Part shown: positions 20,200-30,141 of the stretch, piece by piece
Layout: each line of letters begins with the position of its first letter
Numbering within the stretch: the first letter of the stretch is position 1
Source: Zingiber officinale
Lineage: Eukaryota; Streptophyta; Magnoliopsida; Zingiberales; Zingiberaceae
Reading direction: 5' to 3'
Length of the DNA: 64,000 nucleotides
NCBI RefSeq assembly: GCF_018446385.1
Contig: NC_055990.1
Coordinates: 133,250,996-133,314,995 of the forward strand
The notes under the pieces: generated by a model
Databases searched by the model: none
Told to the model about the DNA's origin: nothing
The model's input: only the letters and a program-made list of their open reading frames with translations
Program-made: the position numbers and the translations under genes

Positions 20200-20997
20200 A
20201 AATTACTTACAAAATTTGGAATGAAAAATACTAAAGAAATAAAAACACCTATAACAGTCAACACAATCTTAGATAACGACCCCAATGGAAAATCAATTGG
20301 CTTAAAGTACTATAGGAGTGTCATAGGTAGCCTACTGTACTTAATTGCAAGTCGACCCGATATTTTATTTGCAGTTAGTATGTGTGCTAGATATCAAACA
20401 TGTGCTAAAGAATCTCATTTGACTCAAGCCAAAAGAATCTTTAGATACCTTAAAGGAACATCGAATGTAGGAATTTGGTATCCTAGAACTAACAATTTTG
20501 AGTTAATAGGGTATTCTGACTCAGATTATGCTGGGTGCAAATTAGACCGTAAGAGTATAAGTGGTGGATGTCAACTACTAGGTACATCATTTGTCAGCTG
20601 GTTTAGTAGAAAGCAACATTGTGTTGCTCTATCTACAACTGAGTCAGAGTATATAGCTATAGGAGAGTGCATTGCACAACTATTATAGATGATGCACACT
20701 TTAAAAGATTTTAACTTAAACCTTACAAATGTAAAAGTATTAATTGATAATATTAGCTCAATCAATTTGACAAAAAATCATGTGCATCATTCAAGAATCA
20801 AACGCATTGAAATTATGTACCACTTTATCAGAGATCATGTCACTAAAGGAGATATTGAACTCAAGTACATTGAGTCTAAGTTTAACATAGCTGACATTTT
20901 CACCAAACCCCTCCTTGAAAGTGAGTTTAGCAATCTATGTAGAAAATTAGGGATGTGTTTAAAATTCAAAATCATTTTCAAAAATAGTTATTACTAA
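20200..20997 (+). pseudogene. copia RNase H, continuation of the split RT
   Basis: It resumes the frame of 14946-15557 beyond the duplication. Visible blocks are YRSVIGSLLYLIASRPDI, GYSDSDYAGC, SISGGCQLLG, ALSTTESEYIA and KYIESKFNIADIFTKPLL. One TAG at 20686-20688 stands where Trp is expected (AQLL-W-MMHTL), a TGG-to-TAG transition. RNase H removes the RNA strand during reverse transcription. Confidence 0.9.
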
Positions 20998-22258
20998 ATT
21001 CTAGGATAAAACGTTTCTTTTAAAATTTTCCATTTTTAGAATTTCAAAAATCAGTTTTAGCCTTAGACTAGATCAATCCCTTAGAAAGCATGTTCCCATA
21101 GGGCTAGTACTTGAGCATCTCACCAACACCCTAGAATTACCTTGTTTGTGATTGCTGAACATCGAAAGGGGTGAGATGCATAGACAAACTGCTTGAACTT
21201 AAGATGTTTATTTCAGTGCATCGACATAAGCCTGAGCGTTAAATACAAAACATACACTAATTAGGTTAAGTGATTCAGTTAAGTCAAACACTAATTGATT
21301 ACAAATAGGACTTAACCTGACTAACCAAGTGAAAGCTTCTATCCTTTGAAAGCTAGTAAGTAACTAATTGGTTAGGCAATTATTTTTGTACGTCAGGTTC
21401 AGGGGGAGAATTAATTATTTTTAAATTTACCATTTATTTAAAATTAATTTTTGAAAAATGTTTCCTTAAAAACATTTTAAATCTATTTAACAAATATTTT
21501 TGTAAATCTAATTTGATAAACCTATTTTTTGAAAATTAACTTTTTTAAAAACTAAGTTTTTTTACCTAACTTAGTTTTGAAAATCATATTTTATTTAATT
21601 TTCAAAAATTTGATTTGAAAATTGAATTTTATAAATTTAGTTTTGAAAATTGATTTTAAAAATTGAATTTTACAAAATTAGTTTTAAAAATTGCATTTAA
21701 CTTAGTTTTAAAAATTAGATTTGAAAAATGGATTTTACAAACCTAGTTTTGAAAATCAGATTTTTCTTAATTTTCAAAAATTTGATTTAAAAATTGAACT
21801 TTATAAATTTAGTTTTGAAAATTGATTTTGTCCAATTAGTATTGCAAATTGATTTTATAAACTTGGCTTTGAAAATTTTACTTTTGTAAACTTGCCTTTA
21901 TAAAACTTATGTTTAAATTTTCTAAAGTTATTTTTTTGAGTTATCTTTATAAAATTGACTATTTTTAAACTTAGCTATTTTTGAAGATAAAGATAAAGAT
22001 GAAAACAAAATTTTCAAAAGTTTTCTATGTTTTTAATTTAAACTCCCCCAAGTTCTCTATTCTTCCTTGCATTTTACTTAGTAATTTTTTTATCATGTTT
22101 ATTTTTGATGAATGTCAAAGGGGGAAGGTTAGGTGGTTAAGTTAGTTTGTTAAGTTAGTTAAAACAATAAAATACCAAATATAAGACTAACTTTAAAACC
22201 AAATTGCTTATTTTATTTACATATTTTTCACTAACTTAACAAGGTTGTCATTGCATCA
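20998..22258 (+). other. AT-rich 3' non-coding region of SIRE-like element
   Basis: No gene is seen. From 21480 to 21960 it is a degenerate run of TTTGAAAATTGATTTTA-like words. SIRE-type elements can carry an env-like ORF here, but none is visible. Confidence 0.6.
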
Positions 22259-22271
22259 AAAAGGGGGAGAT
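22259..22271 (+). other. polypurine tract
   Basis: AAAAAGGGGGAGA lies just before LTR-d at 22272. It is nearly the same tract as at 3501-3520 on the other strand. Confidence 0.85.
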
Positions 22272-22379
22272 TGTTGGTGCGGTTAGCACTAACGGTGTAA
22301 CTCAAGTTTTGATGAATGACAAAGTAGGTTAAGTTAGTTTCATTATTATCTAACACTCTGATCAAGTGTGCAGGCGAAC

Positions 22380-22625
22380 CCAGCTAGGTCGACGAGCAGA
22401 CCGGATAGCTGGCACGAAGTCCAAGAAGGTCGACGAGCAGACCGAGTGTCTAGTACGAAGGCCAGCTAGGTCGACGGGCCGATCGGATAGCTGACACGAA
22501 GTCCAAATGGGTCAACGGGCTAACTGGACATTTGGCACAAAGTCTAGCTAGGTCGATGGGCTGACTGGATAGCTGGCACGAAGTCCAAACGGATCGATGG
22601 GCTGACCGGACGTCTGGCAGGTAAG
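22380..22625. repeat. 41 bp tandem repeat, about six copies
   Basis: Units of the form AGGTCGACGAGCAGACCGGA ... GGCACGAAGTCCA repeat with 41 bp period and drift from ACGAGCAGACC to ATGGGCTGACC along the array. Each early unit contains a GGTCGAC core. Confidence 0.85.
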
Positions 22626-22880
22626 TTGAGGTAAGTCACTGGAGGGGAGTGACTGTGAGGATGCATTCCCGGGAAGGGAACTTAGGCGCCGATCCAACTT
22701 AGAACCATTTTGGAACTCTAAGTTGAGATCTTGACTAGATTCCGGTCTCAGTGAGACGAAATCTAATTACTACTCTATTCCTTTTTTTAACTATACTGTT
22801 CTAACACTTTGTTTTGCATGATAGTTTGCATTTTGCCTCAGACTAACACTTTTTGTAGGTTGCTGAAAAGTGGAGGTTCG

Positions 22881-23058
22881 GGCGATCGGAAGGGATCCGG
22901 GCGCCCAGAGGTCTGGGTGCCCGGAAGGGATCCGGGCGCCCATAAGGGATCCGAGCACCCGAAATGCAAAAGTTATCCCCTTATCATTTCGCCACGTGGA
23001 GCTTACTGACTGGCTCGGCTACGTCACATTCAAGGTGCCCCGAAGGAATCCGGGTGCC
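22881..23058. repeat. GGCGCC-type motifs in LTR-d
   Basis: Cores lie at 22881 (GGCGAT), 22900 (GGCGCC), 22916 (GGTGCC), 22935 (GGCGCC), 22954 (AGCACC), 23034 and 23053 (GGTGCC). Neighbour spacings are 19, 16, 19, 19 and, for the last doublet, 19 bp. GGATCCGGGCGCCC surrounds several of them. Confidence 0.75.
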
Positions 23059-23068
23059 CTGAACCTCC

Positions 23069-23077
23069 TATATAAGG
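23069..23077 (+). promoter_or_regulatory. TATA box of LTR-d
   Basis: TATATAAGG lies just downstream of the last GGTGCC doublet. The gap from the core end (23058) is 10 bp to the first T, almost as in LTR-c. Confidence 0.6.
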
Positions 23078-23459
23078 AGGGTGAAGGCTGGAGTAAATCA
23101 ACAACGACAAGATCTTCTATTGTCTGCTTTGCTGTGCTCCTGCGGCGCTGCAAAGGCTTTCCGACAAGCGCTATTTTTTTGTCTTCTTAATTATTGTCGG
23201 TATTCTTTTTACTAGCATTTATGTACCTCACTTTTTGTAATTATCTTTTCGAATTACTAGTGGATTACCCAACGAAAGCACTCGACGAGTGCGAACCTTG
23301 GAGTAGGAGTCGACAAAGCCTCCAAAGCAAGTAAAAAATTACTTGTGTTAGCATTGTTCTGTTTTCGTGTTTTCCGCTGTGCACTCTATACGATAAATTT
23401 ATTTAAATCGCTATTCACCCCCCTCTAGCGAATTCTCGATCCAACAGTAGTAACCGCTG

Positions 23460-24346
23460 TAATGTCTGCTGTGGTGGCTATTGTTGTGAAGGACGAGAAT
23501 TTTGAGAGCGAGTTAGTTGACTGTTCTGGTTGCTTCTCCTCGCTGGTTTTCGATTTTGTTGCTTCTCAACCACCATTGCACATTAAAAGGCCTCTAACAC
23601 TGTCGAAAATGAATGAAGACCGAGGGCATCTTACAAGGTCAAGCGTAGTACTCCCTAAGTATCGCGCCGCCTTCTGCTCCATCTCAGATAGATCGTTTCG
23701 GTCCACCAGCTGCACAAACTCATCTGTATATTCATTGACCGATCTCACACCCTATCTCAATGAGTGAAATCATTGCAATAGAGTTTTGGTATAGGCGAAG
23801 GAAAGGAAGTGTTCCTTCATTTTTTCCTTTTTATTCTCCCAATCAGTTATTTGTGATTTACCTTATTTGTCTTGAGAGCACCGCGTCTGTTTCCACCATC
23901 TTGATGCTCACCCCTTGAGTCTGATGACAATTAACTTCACCTTCATTTGGTCTGGAACTTACTTGTAGTCAAAGATCTGCTCTACTTCATTGATCCGGTC
24001 AATGAAGTTCTTTGATTGCAATGAACTAGAAAATTCGGACAGATCCCAAAATCTAGTCTCCAGCAGGCTCCTCTCGCCCATGACATTCTTGAGGTGCATA
24101 CCATCGAAGATATGGGTTCTCAAAGGAAGAGTCAGATCCATGATAAAAAAATTCTTATGATTATCGAGATCCCACGCCATTAGACGCTAAGTTAACTATG
24201 CGAATTGCCTCCGTAAATCCTCAATCATCATTATGTCCTAGACATTATACCATGGTGCTCGACTTCCTCTATCGAAGTTTGCCTATTGTTGGGACTGTGA
24301 CTACGACCACAGTGACCCACCATTAGATCTGATGATGACCTTTGTA
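23460..24346 (-). pseudogene. Ty3/gypsy gag remnant
   Basis: Two fragments in different frames are recognisable. The N-terminal one (24180-23959) ends FIDRINEVEQIFDYK; the later one (23748-23566) begins MRSVNEYTDEFVQLVDRNDL and continues ARYLGS, both typical of retrotransposon gag in chromovirus-like gypsy elements. Stops and frameshifts separate them. No pol follows, because LTR-d adjoins at 23446. Confidence 0.65.
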
Positions 24347-24719
24347 ACGCCCCTAGTTTTTTTTTGTTTACATTTTCTTTCATAATAATTCATATAAATA
24401 TAACTGCGGACGCCACTTGCACATACTACCATAATGGGTTCTCAATTCAACGAAGTTACATAATGGTTCTTAAAACATAAATGATGCAGAAACTATACTA
24501 GAAGGTCTTCGAGTTGTACTGCCATTGTCCTAAGTTGGCTCACTGGTTAATGCCTCCTGTCTCATTCATCCCATTGTCTGAAAAAAGGTTAAAATCAGTG
24601 AGTCAAGAGACTCAACATATTCAAGACCATGTTATGCAATAGTTAGCGCCTATAATTTAGTGTCCTAAGGGAAGCCACATTCTAGGTAACTGGAGATCTT
24701 CCTACTAACATACCATGAA

Positions 24720-25010
24720 CGTAAGCATAGACATCGACATAAGCATGAGGGCATGAACATAAGCATGTAAATGAACTTGGCATGATAATAGGCTTGATCA
24801 TGAGCATGTCCATAGGCATAGGCATAAGTATAAATATAATCATAAATATAAACATAGACATAAACATAAACGTAGGCATAAACATGGACACGAGCAGGTA
24901 CATAATTATAAGCATAAACATACTTGCATGGTATAAATATCCACATAAGATTAGACTTAATCATGAGCATATACATAGACATACATGAGTATGGACATAA
25001 CATATCATGA
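24720..25010. repeat. degenerate hexanucleotide repeat (CATAAR)n
   Basis: CATAAGCATAAACATAGG-type words with about 6 bp period fill the stretch and appear again at 25540-25680. ORFs here translate to Met/Tyr-rich low complexity and are not genes. Confidence 0.7.
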
Positions 25011-25169
25011 ACCTAACATATTCATAGCATAACATGAACCTGAACATAACTTGAGCATATTATTAGGGTGGCTTAGTTACACTTAGTAGTATTGTAACAT
25101 AAGTTATTGATTAAATAGCTACCCTAGTGCTAGGTTGGTAGGGGTCCCAACTTAGGACTGGAGTCCCTA

Positions 25170-25515
25170 TTATTTTGGCGCACTCACCGGGCGTAAGTCC
25201 CCGGCTCATACTACCATCCCAGAATATAACTTGATTGATTCTGGTACGCTCACCGAGTGTAAGTCCCCAGATCATACCACTATCCCAGAATATAACTTGA
25301 TTGATTCTGGCGCGCTCACCAGGCATAAGTCCTCGAATCATACCACCATCCCAGAATATAACTTGATTGATTCTGGCACGCTCACTGGGCATAATTCCCC
25401 GGATCATAAGACTATCCCAGAACATAATTTGGTAAGCTACCCAGGCTTAGATCCCCGGTTCATAACTTAACTCATAATAAGATTTGGTACGCTTCCTGGG
25501 CTTAGGTCCCTGGTT
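25170..25515. repeat. 66 bp tandem repeat, four to five copies
   Basis: CCCAGAATATAACTTGATTG recurs near 25217, 25283, 25349 and 25414 with a period of about 66 bp; each unit ends GCTCACCGGGCATAAGTCCC-like. A diverged fifth unit runs to 25515. The period is a multiple of three, so a repetitive ORF on the minus strand stays open by chance. Confidence 0.85.
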
Positions 25516-26019
25516 ACACCTACTATGTTCATTCCATAAGCATAGACGTAAGCATAGGCACATTCATAATCATGATCACTATAGAGGCATGAATATAAAC
25601 GTGCATATAAAACTAAACATAATCCCTACATATGCATGCACACAAACATATACATAAACGTAATCACTACCTAAGCATGAAATGCTAATATTAATAGGTG
25701 CATCATCGTAAGTGGGTTAATTTCATGAGCAGTTAAGGTTATCATAATGAGAAGCAAGAAACAACATGAACATACCTAATCTAGAGGTCTGAAACCTAGA
25801 TGTAGCATCTATAGTCATCATAGTATGTAGAACATAACTCAAAACTAAAAACTCATTTAAAGTTCCTAAACATACATGAACATGAGAAACTAAAATTAAA
25901 CATAATATGAGAGAAACATGAAGAAAACGTAGAGCAACATCATGATGAATATGACCCCTCAAACAGAATTTAGAAAATACTTTTATCATGTCTGAAACTT
26001 GCAAGGTCTATAATATATT

Positions 26020-26900
26020 TGAGCATGCATAGTTCTCTAGTTTCTAAGGGTAAACAAATAGTAAAACATGGTGGCAAAAGGCGAATGCGCTTGCCCCCAG
26101 TAAACAAATAGTAAAACATGAAGCAACTTGTAGTGCATCATCATGATAATTAAACTTCTAAAATAGAATTTAAACCAAGTCTTAAAAAATCCGAAACTTG
26201 GAAGTTCTACTCTATAAATTGAGCTTGCAAATTCTCTAACTTTTAAGGGTAAACAAATAGTAAAACATGTAGCAACTTATAGTACAACATCATGATTATT
26301 AACCTCTAAAACAGAATTTAAACTACTCCTATAAATATGAAATTTACTAGTTTTATAAGTTGTTGAGTATAGAAAAGTTTCCTATCTTCTAATGGAAAAC
26401 AACTAGAAGAATGAGTCAAATTGTAGTGCAACATCCAAATACATAACTCTTAAAAGCAAAGTTTAAAACTACTCTTATGAATCTGAAATTTACTAGTTTT
26501 ATAAGTTGAATTGAGCATAGAAAAGTTTCCTATCTTCTAATGGAAAACAACTAGAAGCATGACTCAAATTGTAGTACAACATCCAAATACATAACTCTTA
26601 AAAATAGAATTTAAAACTACCTTTATGAAATCCGAAACCTAAAAGTTCAAAAATCAATGGGAACATAAATAATTCTCTAGCTTCCATGTAGAGATGAGAA
26701 AGGGACCTAAGCCATGGTATCATCTTCTTAAAAATACAAAAGAACATAAGGATTCATAAAAATCTGAAACTTACAAGTACTAAAATCAATGGGAGCATAA
26801 ACAAATTTTCTAACTTCCAAGTAGAGAGGAGCAAGGAACCTAGGCCATGGTATCTACTTCTTAAAACCAAAAATAACATAGAAATCTATAGAATCCGAAT
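26020..26900. repeat. degenerate ~120-140 bp tandem repeats
   Basis: Blocks with CATGAAGCAACTTGTAGTGC, CATCATGAT, TCTAAAACAGAATTTAAA and TTACTAGTTTTATAAGTTG recur about six times with drift. They lie inside the probable long LTR. No gene is seen. Confidence 0.6.
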
Positions 26901-27119
26901 TCTACAAGACATAGAAACTAAATAAAGCACTAACATAGTTAAGAACATGCCTTAAGTACTTAGCTACTAACTTCTTGTCTTTCCTTGAAACCCTAGCACC
27001 GGTGGAGAAACAAAGGGGAGGGGAACCTTCTTAGGGCCAGCGACAACATCAAAGATAGGCTTTTGAAGACAAGGTTTTTAAATAGCAGAGGGAGCTTAGG
27101 AGCTTAGGACTTGGTCTTT

Positions 27120-27283
27120 TTTATATATATACTGTGTCATTAATTGCATTAATTTCATACATATTTATATTCATATACTAATTTTATATTTATATATATC
27201 CATGTATATATATCACATATACATGGTAATATATATAATTCATATTATAGTTTCTTAATACTAACTCATTGCATTAAATTTGG

Positions 27284-27328
<45 letters not shown>

Positions 27329-27960
27329 TATTCACATATTAAAATGTTATAGTTTATTACACGTTATATTAATCTTACATTTTTCCTTATTTAATTTTAT
27401 TTATGCTTTATAATTTATATTATATATTTTATATTCTCTCTCTGTATCTATATATATATATATATATTTTTATATATATATATATATATATAAAGTTTTA
27501 TCCTTTTATAATTCACATATTATAGCTTCTTAAGTATTATATACATGGTACATTAAATTTATACTCTATAATTTATATTATATATAATATATAAAATATA
27601 TATTATTTATATTACATTTCTAAAATAATTAGATGGATAATTTATATACATAAATTATATAAATAATAAGTCTTTATATACTGTATTTTACTATTTTCTT
27701 AATATAATTCACTAATTCAAATTTTCTAATTGTAGGCTAACTTAATTAATTATATTTATTTATGTAAATAAATTCTTAATTAAATCAAATGAACAATTAA
27801 AATTAATCCAATAAATATCCTTAATTAAATAAATTTAAAATCTAATTAAATTATAATTAATCCAATAAATCCCCTTAATTAAATAAATCTAAATTATAAT
27901 TAAATTATAATTCAATCTAATAAATCTCCTTAATTAAATAAATGGTTTCGAACACTACAA
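27120..27960. repeat. AT-rich block with (TA)n microsatellites
   Basis: A pure AT run of about 40 bp lies at 27286-27326, with further TATATA runs at 27452-27492. The rest is AT-rich with TTAATTAAATAAAT repeats. No gene is seen. Confidence 0.8.
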
Positions 27961-27970
27961 CCTTCTCATG

Positions 27971-27985
27971 GCTCTGATATCAACT
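27971..27985 (-). other. primer-site-like sequence and LTR border
   Basis: The minus strand reads TGATATCAGAGCC next to TCCTATATCA, like the primer site beside LTR-a. It suggests the end of another minus-strand LTR starting at 27985, but no matching element body was found. Confidence 0.35.
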
Positions 27986-28664
27986 GATATAGGACACAAT
28001 AATGTGATTATCCGGACTGCCAAGGAAGATTGAGGAGAAAATAAGAAGAGAATCCTTCTAAAATGAAGAAAAATATGTCATTTTCTAAGTTTTACCATAA
28101 TAAAAAATTTTATTATAAATAAAGGATAATTACTCAACATCTAAACATGACTATTATATAGACCAAACTAAAGGCAAGAAATTACAATTAAATCTTAATT
28201 CTAATCCTATAAAGAAAGAAAATAGATCTTTTACCCGAAAAGGTAAGTACATAATTAAACGATTTTAACTCAAAATAGGACGTAGATCAAGACAAATCCT
28301 CTCCTATAAAAACTATGAATACCAAAATTATCCTAAATATCCTAAAAATAAAAAGGCTTTAAAAGGATTTACATGGTGGAATTTAGGCTAAAATTTGGCG
28401 GTTATAGTTTCATCAGTAATAAATGTAGTTTTTTGAATTCTTCACATGTGACTACTGATAGATCTTGATTTCGAGTCAAAAAGTCAAAAGTTATGTCGTT
28501 TTAAAATTTGAAAGGTTATATTGGGTTTCATCATGGGTTAGGTCTGCATCATTGGTCCATGCCTAAGTTATCGACTCGCCCAATTTAAAGATGGAGAAAA
28601 TATTTTAAAATATTTTTTAGTAAACAAATCAAACTTTAGATATCAAATCTTCCCAACTAAGTAT
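27986..28664. other. non-coding, possible LTR remnant
   Basis: AT-rich sequence with no supported ORF. If the border at 27985 is real, this would be decayed LTR. Confidence 0.3.
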
Positions 28665-28667
28665 CAA

Positions 28668-28910
28668 TATAACACTAGGGGTTGGCCCTGGGCAATGGTA
28701 CAATGATTAAATCCTTCAAGCGATTAACCAAATTTTAGCTTTCCAGTGGGATGACGATTCTAAAAATACTGGCTACTTGAATGAGCCTTCGATAACGCTT
28801 CTTGATTTACCTTAGTGGCTGGTGAGAAACTTCCGTAGGGTCGAATCAGTCATCTCTAGGATTAGTCTGTTCGAAGAACTGGATACCTAGATTAAAAAAA
28901 AAAATAATAA
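28668..28910 (+). mobile_element. possible tRNA-derived SINE
   Basis: A ~240 bp unit starts GGGGTTGGCCCTGGGCAATGG, has a B-box-like GGTCGAATC near 28832 and ends in an A-rich tail (about 28893-28905). The A-box is weak and no clear flanking duplication was found. The start of a similar unit may recur at 28915 (GGGGTCAATTCCTAATGGTA). Confidence 0.35.
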
Positions 28911-29930
28911 CGCTTGGGGTCAATTCCTAATGGTACAAAATATCTTGTTGGGTTTTTGACCTTTTCCATATAAAGGATCGCTGTGCTAGATCAAAATGCT
29001 CCCATGCTTTACATGTTTATATTTTACTATAGGACCGATGATACTAGGCTACTTGAGATGAATGATATCATCTTTTGCTCCAATAATTATCATATAATGC
29101 GCCTAAGCATGTTGCAACCATCAGACGTTTGATGGATTCATATAGTACAGTACTCTTTGAAATCCAGCTAAGCAAGGGTAGATTTTATAGTGGATTTTTG
29201 ACAATAGAGGTCGACTATTGGACAAATTATCATAATCGCTTTCAAATTTATCCAGTGGACGAACACCATTCACATACAAAATTAATAAGTAGATCTATAA
29301 AGATATGGAATACCAGTATTAAAAAAAAACAATTATCATATAACACCTATGCCATAAATTCTATTTAATACATATTTACGCATTGTATGTTGATAAATGA
29401 ATTTGCTCCTCAAGACAGAAGTTGACAAATACATAATTGACAAATACATAATATATGAGGTGTTATGATTCTAACAACATCCATATTAATTATTCTATTA
29501 AAAAATTTTACATTAAATTTTAAATAAGATAGCTAAAATATCTTTATACCATTTATCCTATCAATTTTCTAAATTTTACATTAATAAAAAGTATTTCTCT
29601 AAATTTAATAAATAAATTTCATTCTATAAATATTATAGAAGAGAGATAAAAAGAGATGCTATATGGTGAAGAAAAAGTAGATAAATAAATTTAATAAGAT
29701 AATTTTTTTATTCTAAATTATATATTTTAGATTAAAAAAAATTAATATGAATATTATAAGGTAGGAGCGTTACCACCTTAAATATCATAGAAAAACATGA
29801 CAGAATAAAAATTAGTACACTAAACTTTAGTATTATTATTGATATTTTATAATGAAACTCTTTTCATGAGATATTTGAAAGCTTTAGGTATTAATTTGGA
29901 AAAATTAGGCAGCAAAACCCAACCCTAACC
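28911..29930. other. AT-rich intergenic DNA upstream of the PPR gene
   Basis: No gene is supported. A telomere-box-like AACCCTAACC-type run (CCCAACCCTAACC) lies at about 29918-29930, a motif often found near plant housekeeping promoters; no TATA box is obvious. Confidence 0.4.
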
Positions 29931-30141
29931 ATTTACTCTTCCCACAGGTCCTCAAACGCCGCGAGTAGAGCGAAGGGCCGCTCGGTGAGGGAGGACGCTT
30001 GACGTCGTTTTCTTCTCCCTCCGTCTCTCGGAGCAAAGCGATCGATTCTCTTCGTTGGACGCTGGTTTTCCTCCCTTCTTTTCCGTTTCTTTTGGGGGTT
30101 TGGCTGGGGTGTCTCGGCGTCCGCCGCCTTCTTCCTCTTCC

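Larger units (their letters stand above)
22272..23446 (+). repeat. LTR-d, 3' LTR of plus-strand SIRE-like element (1175 bp)
   Basis: It begins TGTTGGTGCGGTTAGCAC and ends CTCGATCCAACA. Its layout matches LTR-a, b and c (TGTTGG start, GATGAATGAC, AAGTGTGCAGG, palindromes, TATA), but sequence identity with LTR-c is low. It contains a 41 bp tandem array (22380-22625), GGCGCC motifs (22881-23058) and a TATA box (23069). Confidence 0.75.
24347..27959 (-). repeat. probable very long gypsy LTR (about 3.6 kb)
   Basis: In minus orientation the segment would begin TGTAGTGTTCG (27959) and end GGGGCGTTACA (24347), with matching TGTA...TACA termini. It lies upstream of the gag remnant on the same strand. 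A TATTTAAAAACC box on the minus strand near 27075-27087 is followed by a leader with TTCTCCACCGGTGCTAGGG. No second LTR is in the window and no clear primer site follows 24347, so the borders are inferred. Confidence 0.4.

Noticed and set aside
20998..22258. Envelope-like ORF of a SIRE element
   Set aside because: The position would fit, but no ORF of useful length or with membrane segments is present.
24665..25003. Met/Tyr-rich ORFs
   Set aside because: They are translations of the hexanucleotide repeat.
25170..25515. Repetitive protein on the minus strand (22-residue period)
   Set aside because: The frame stays open because 66 is a multiple of three; there is no start context, and the DNA is a tandem repeat in a probable LTR.
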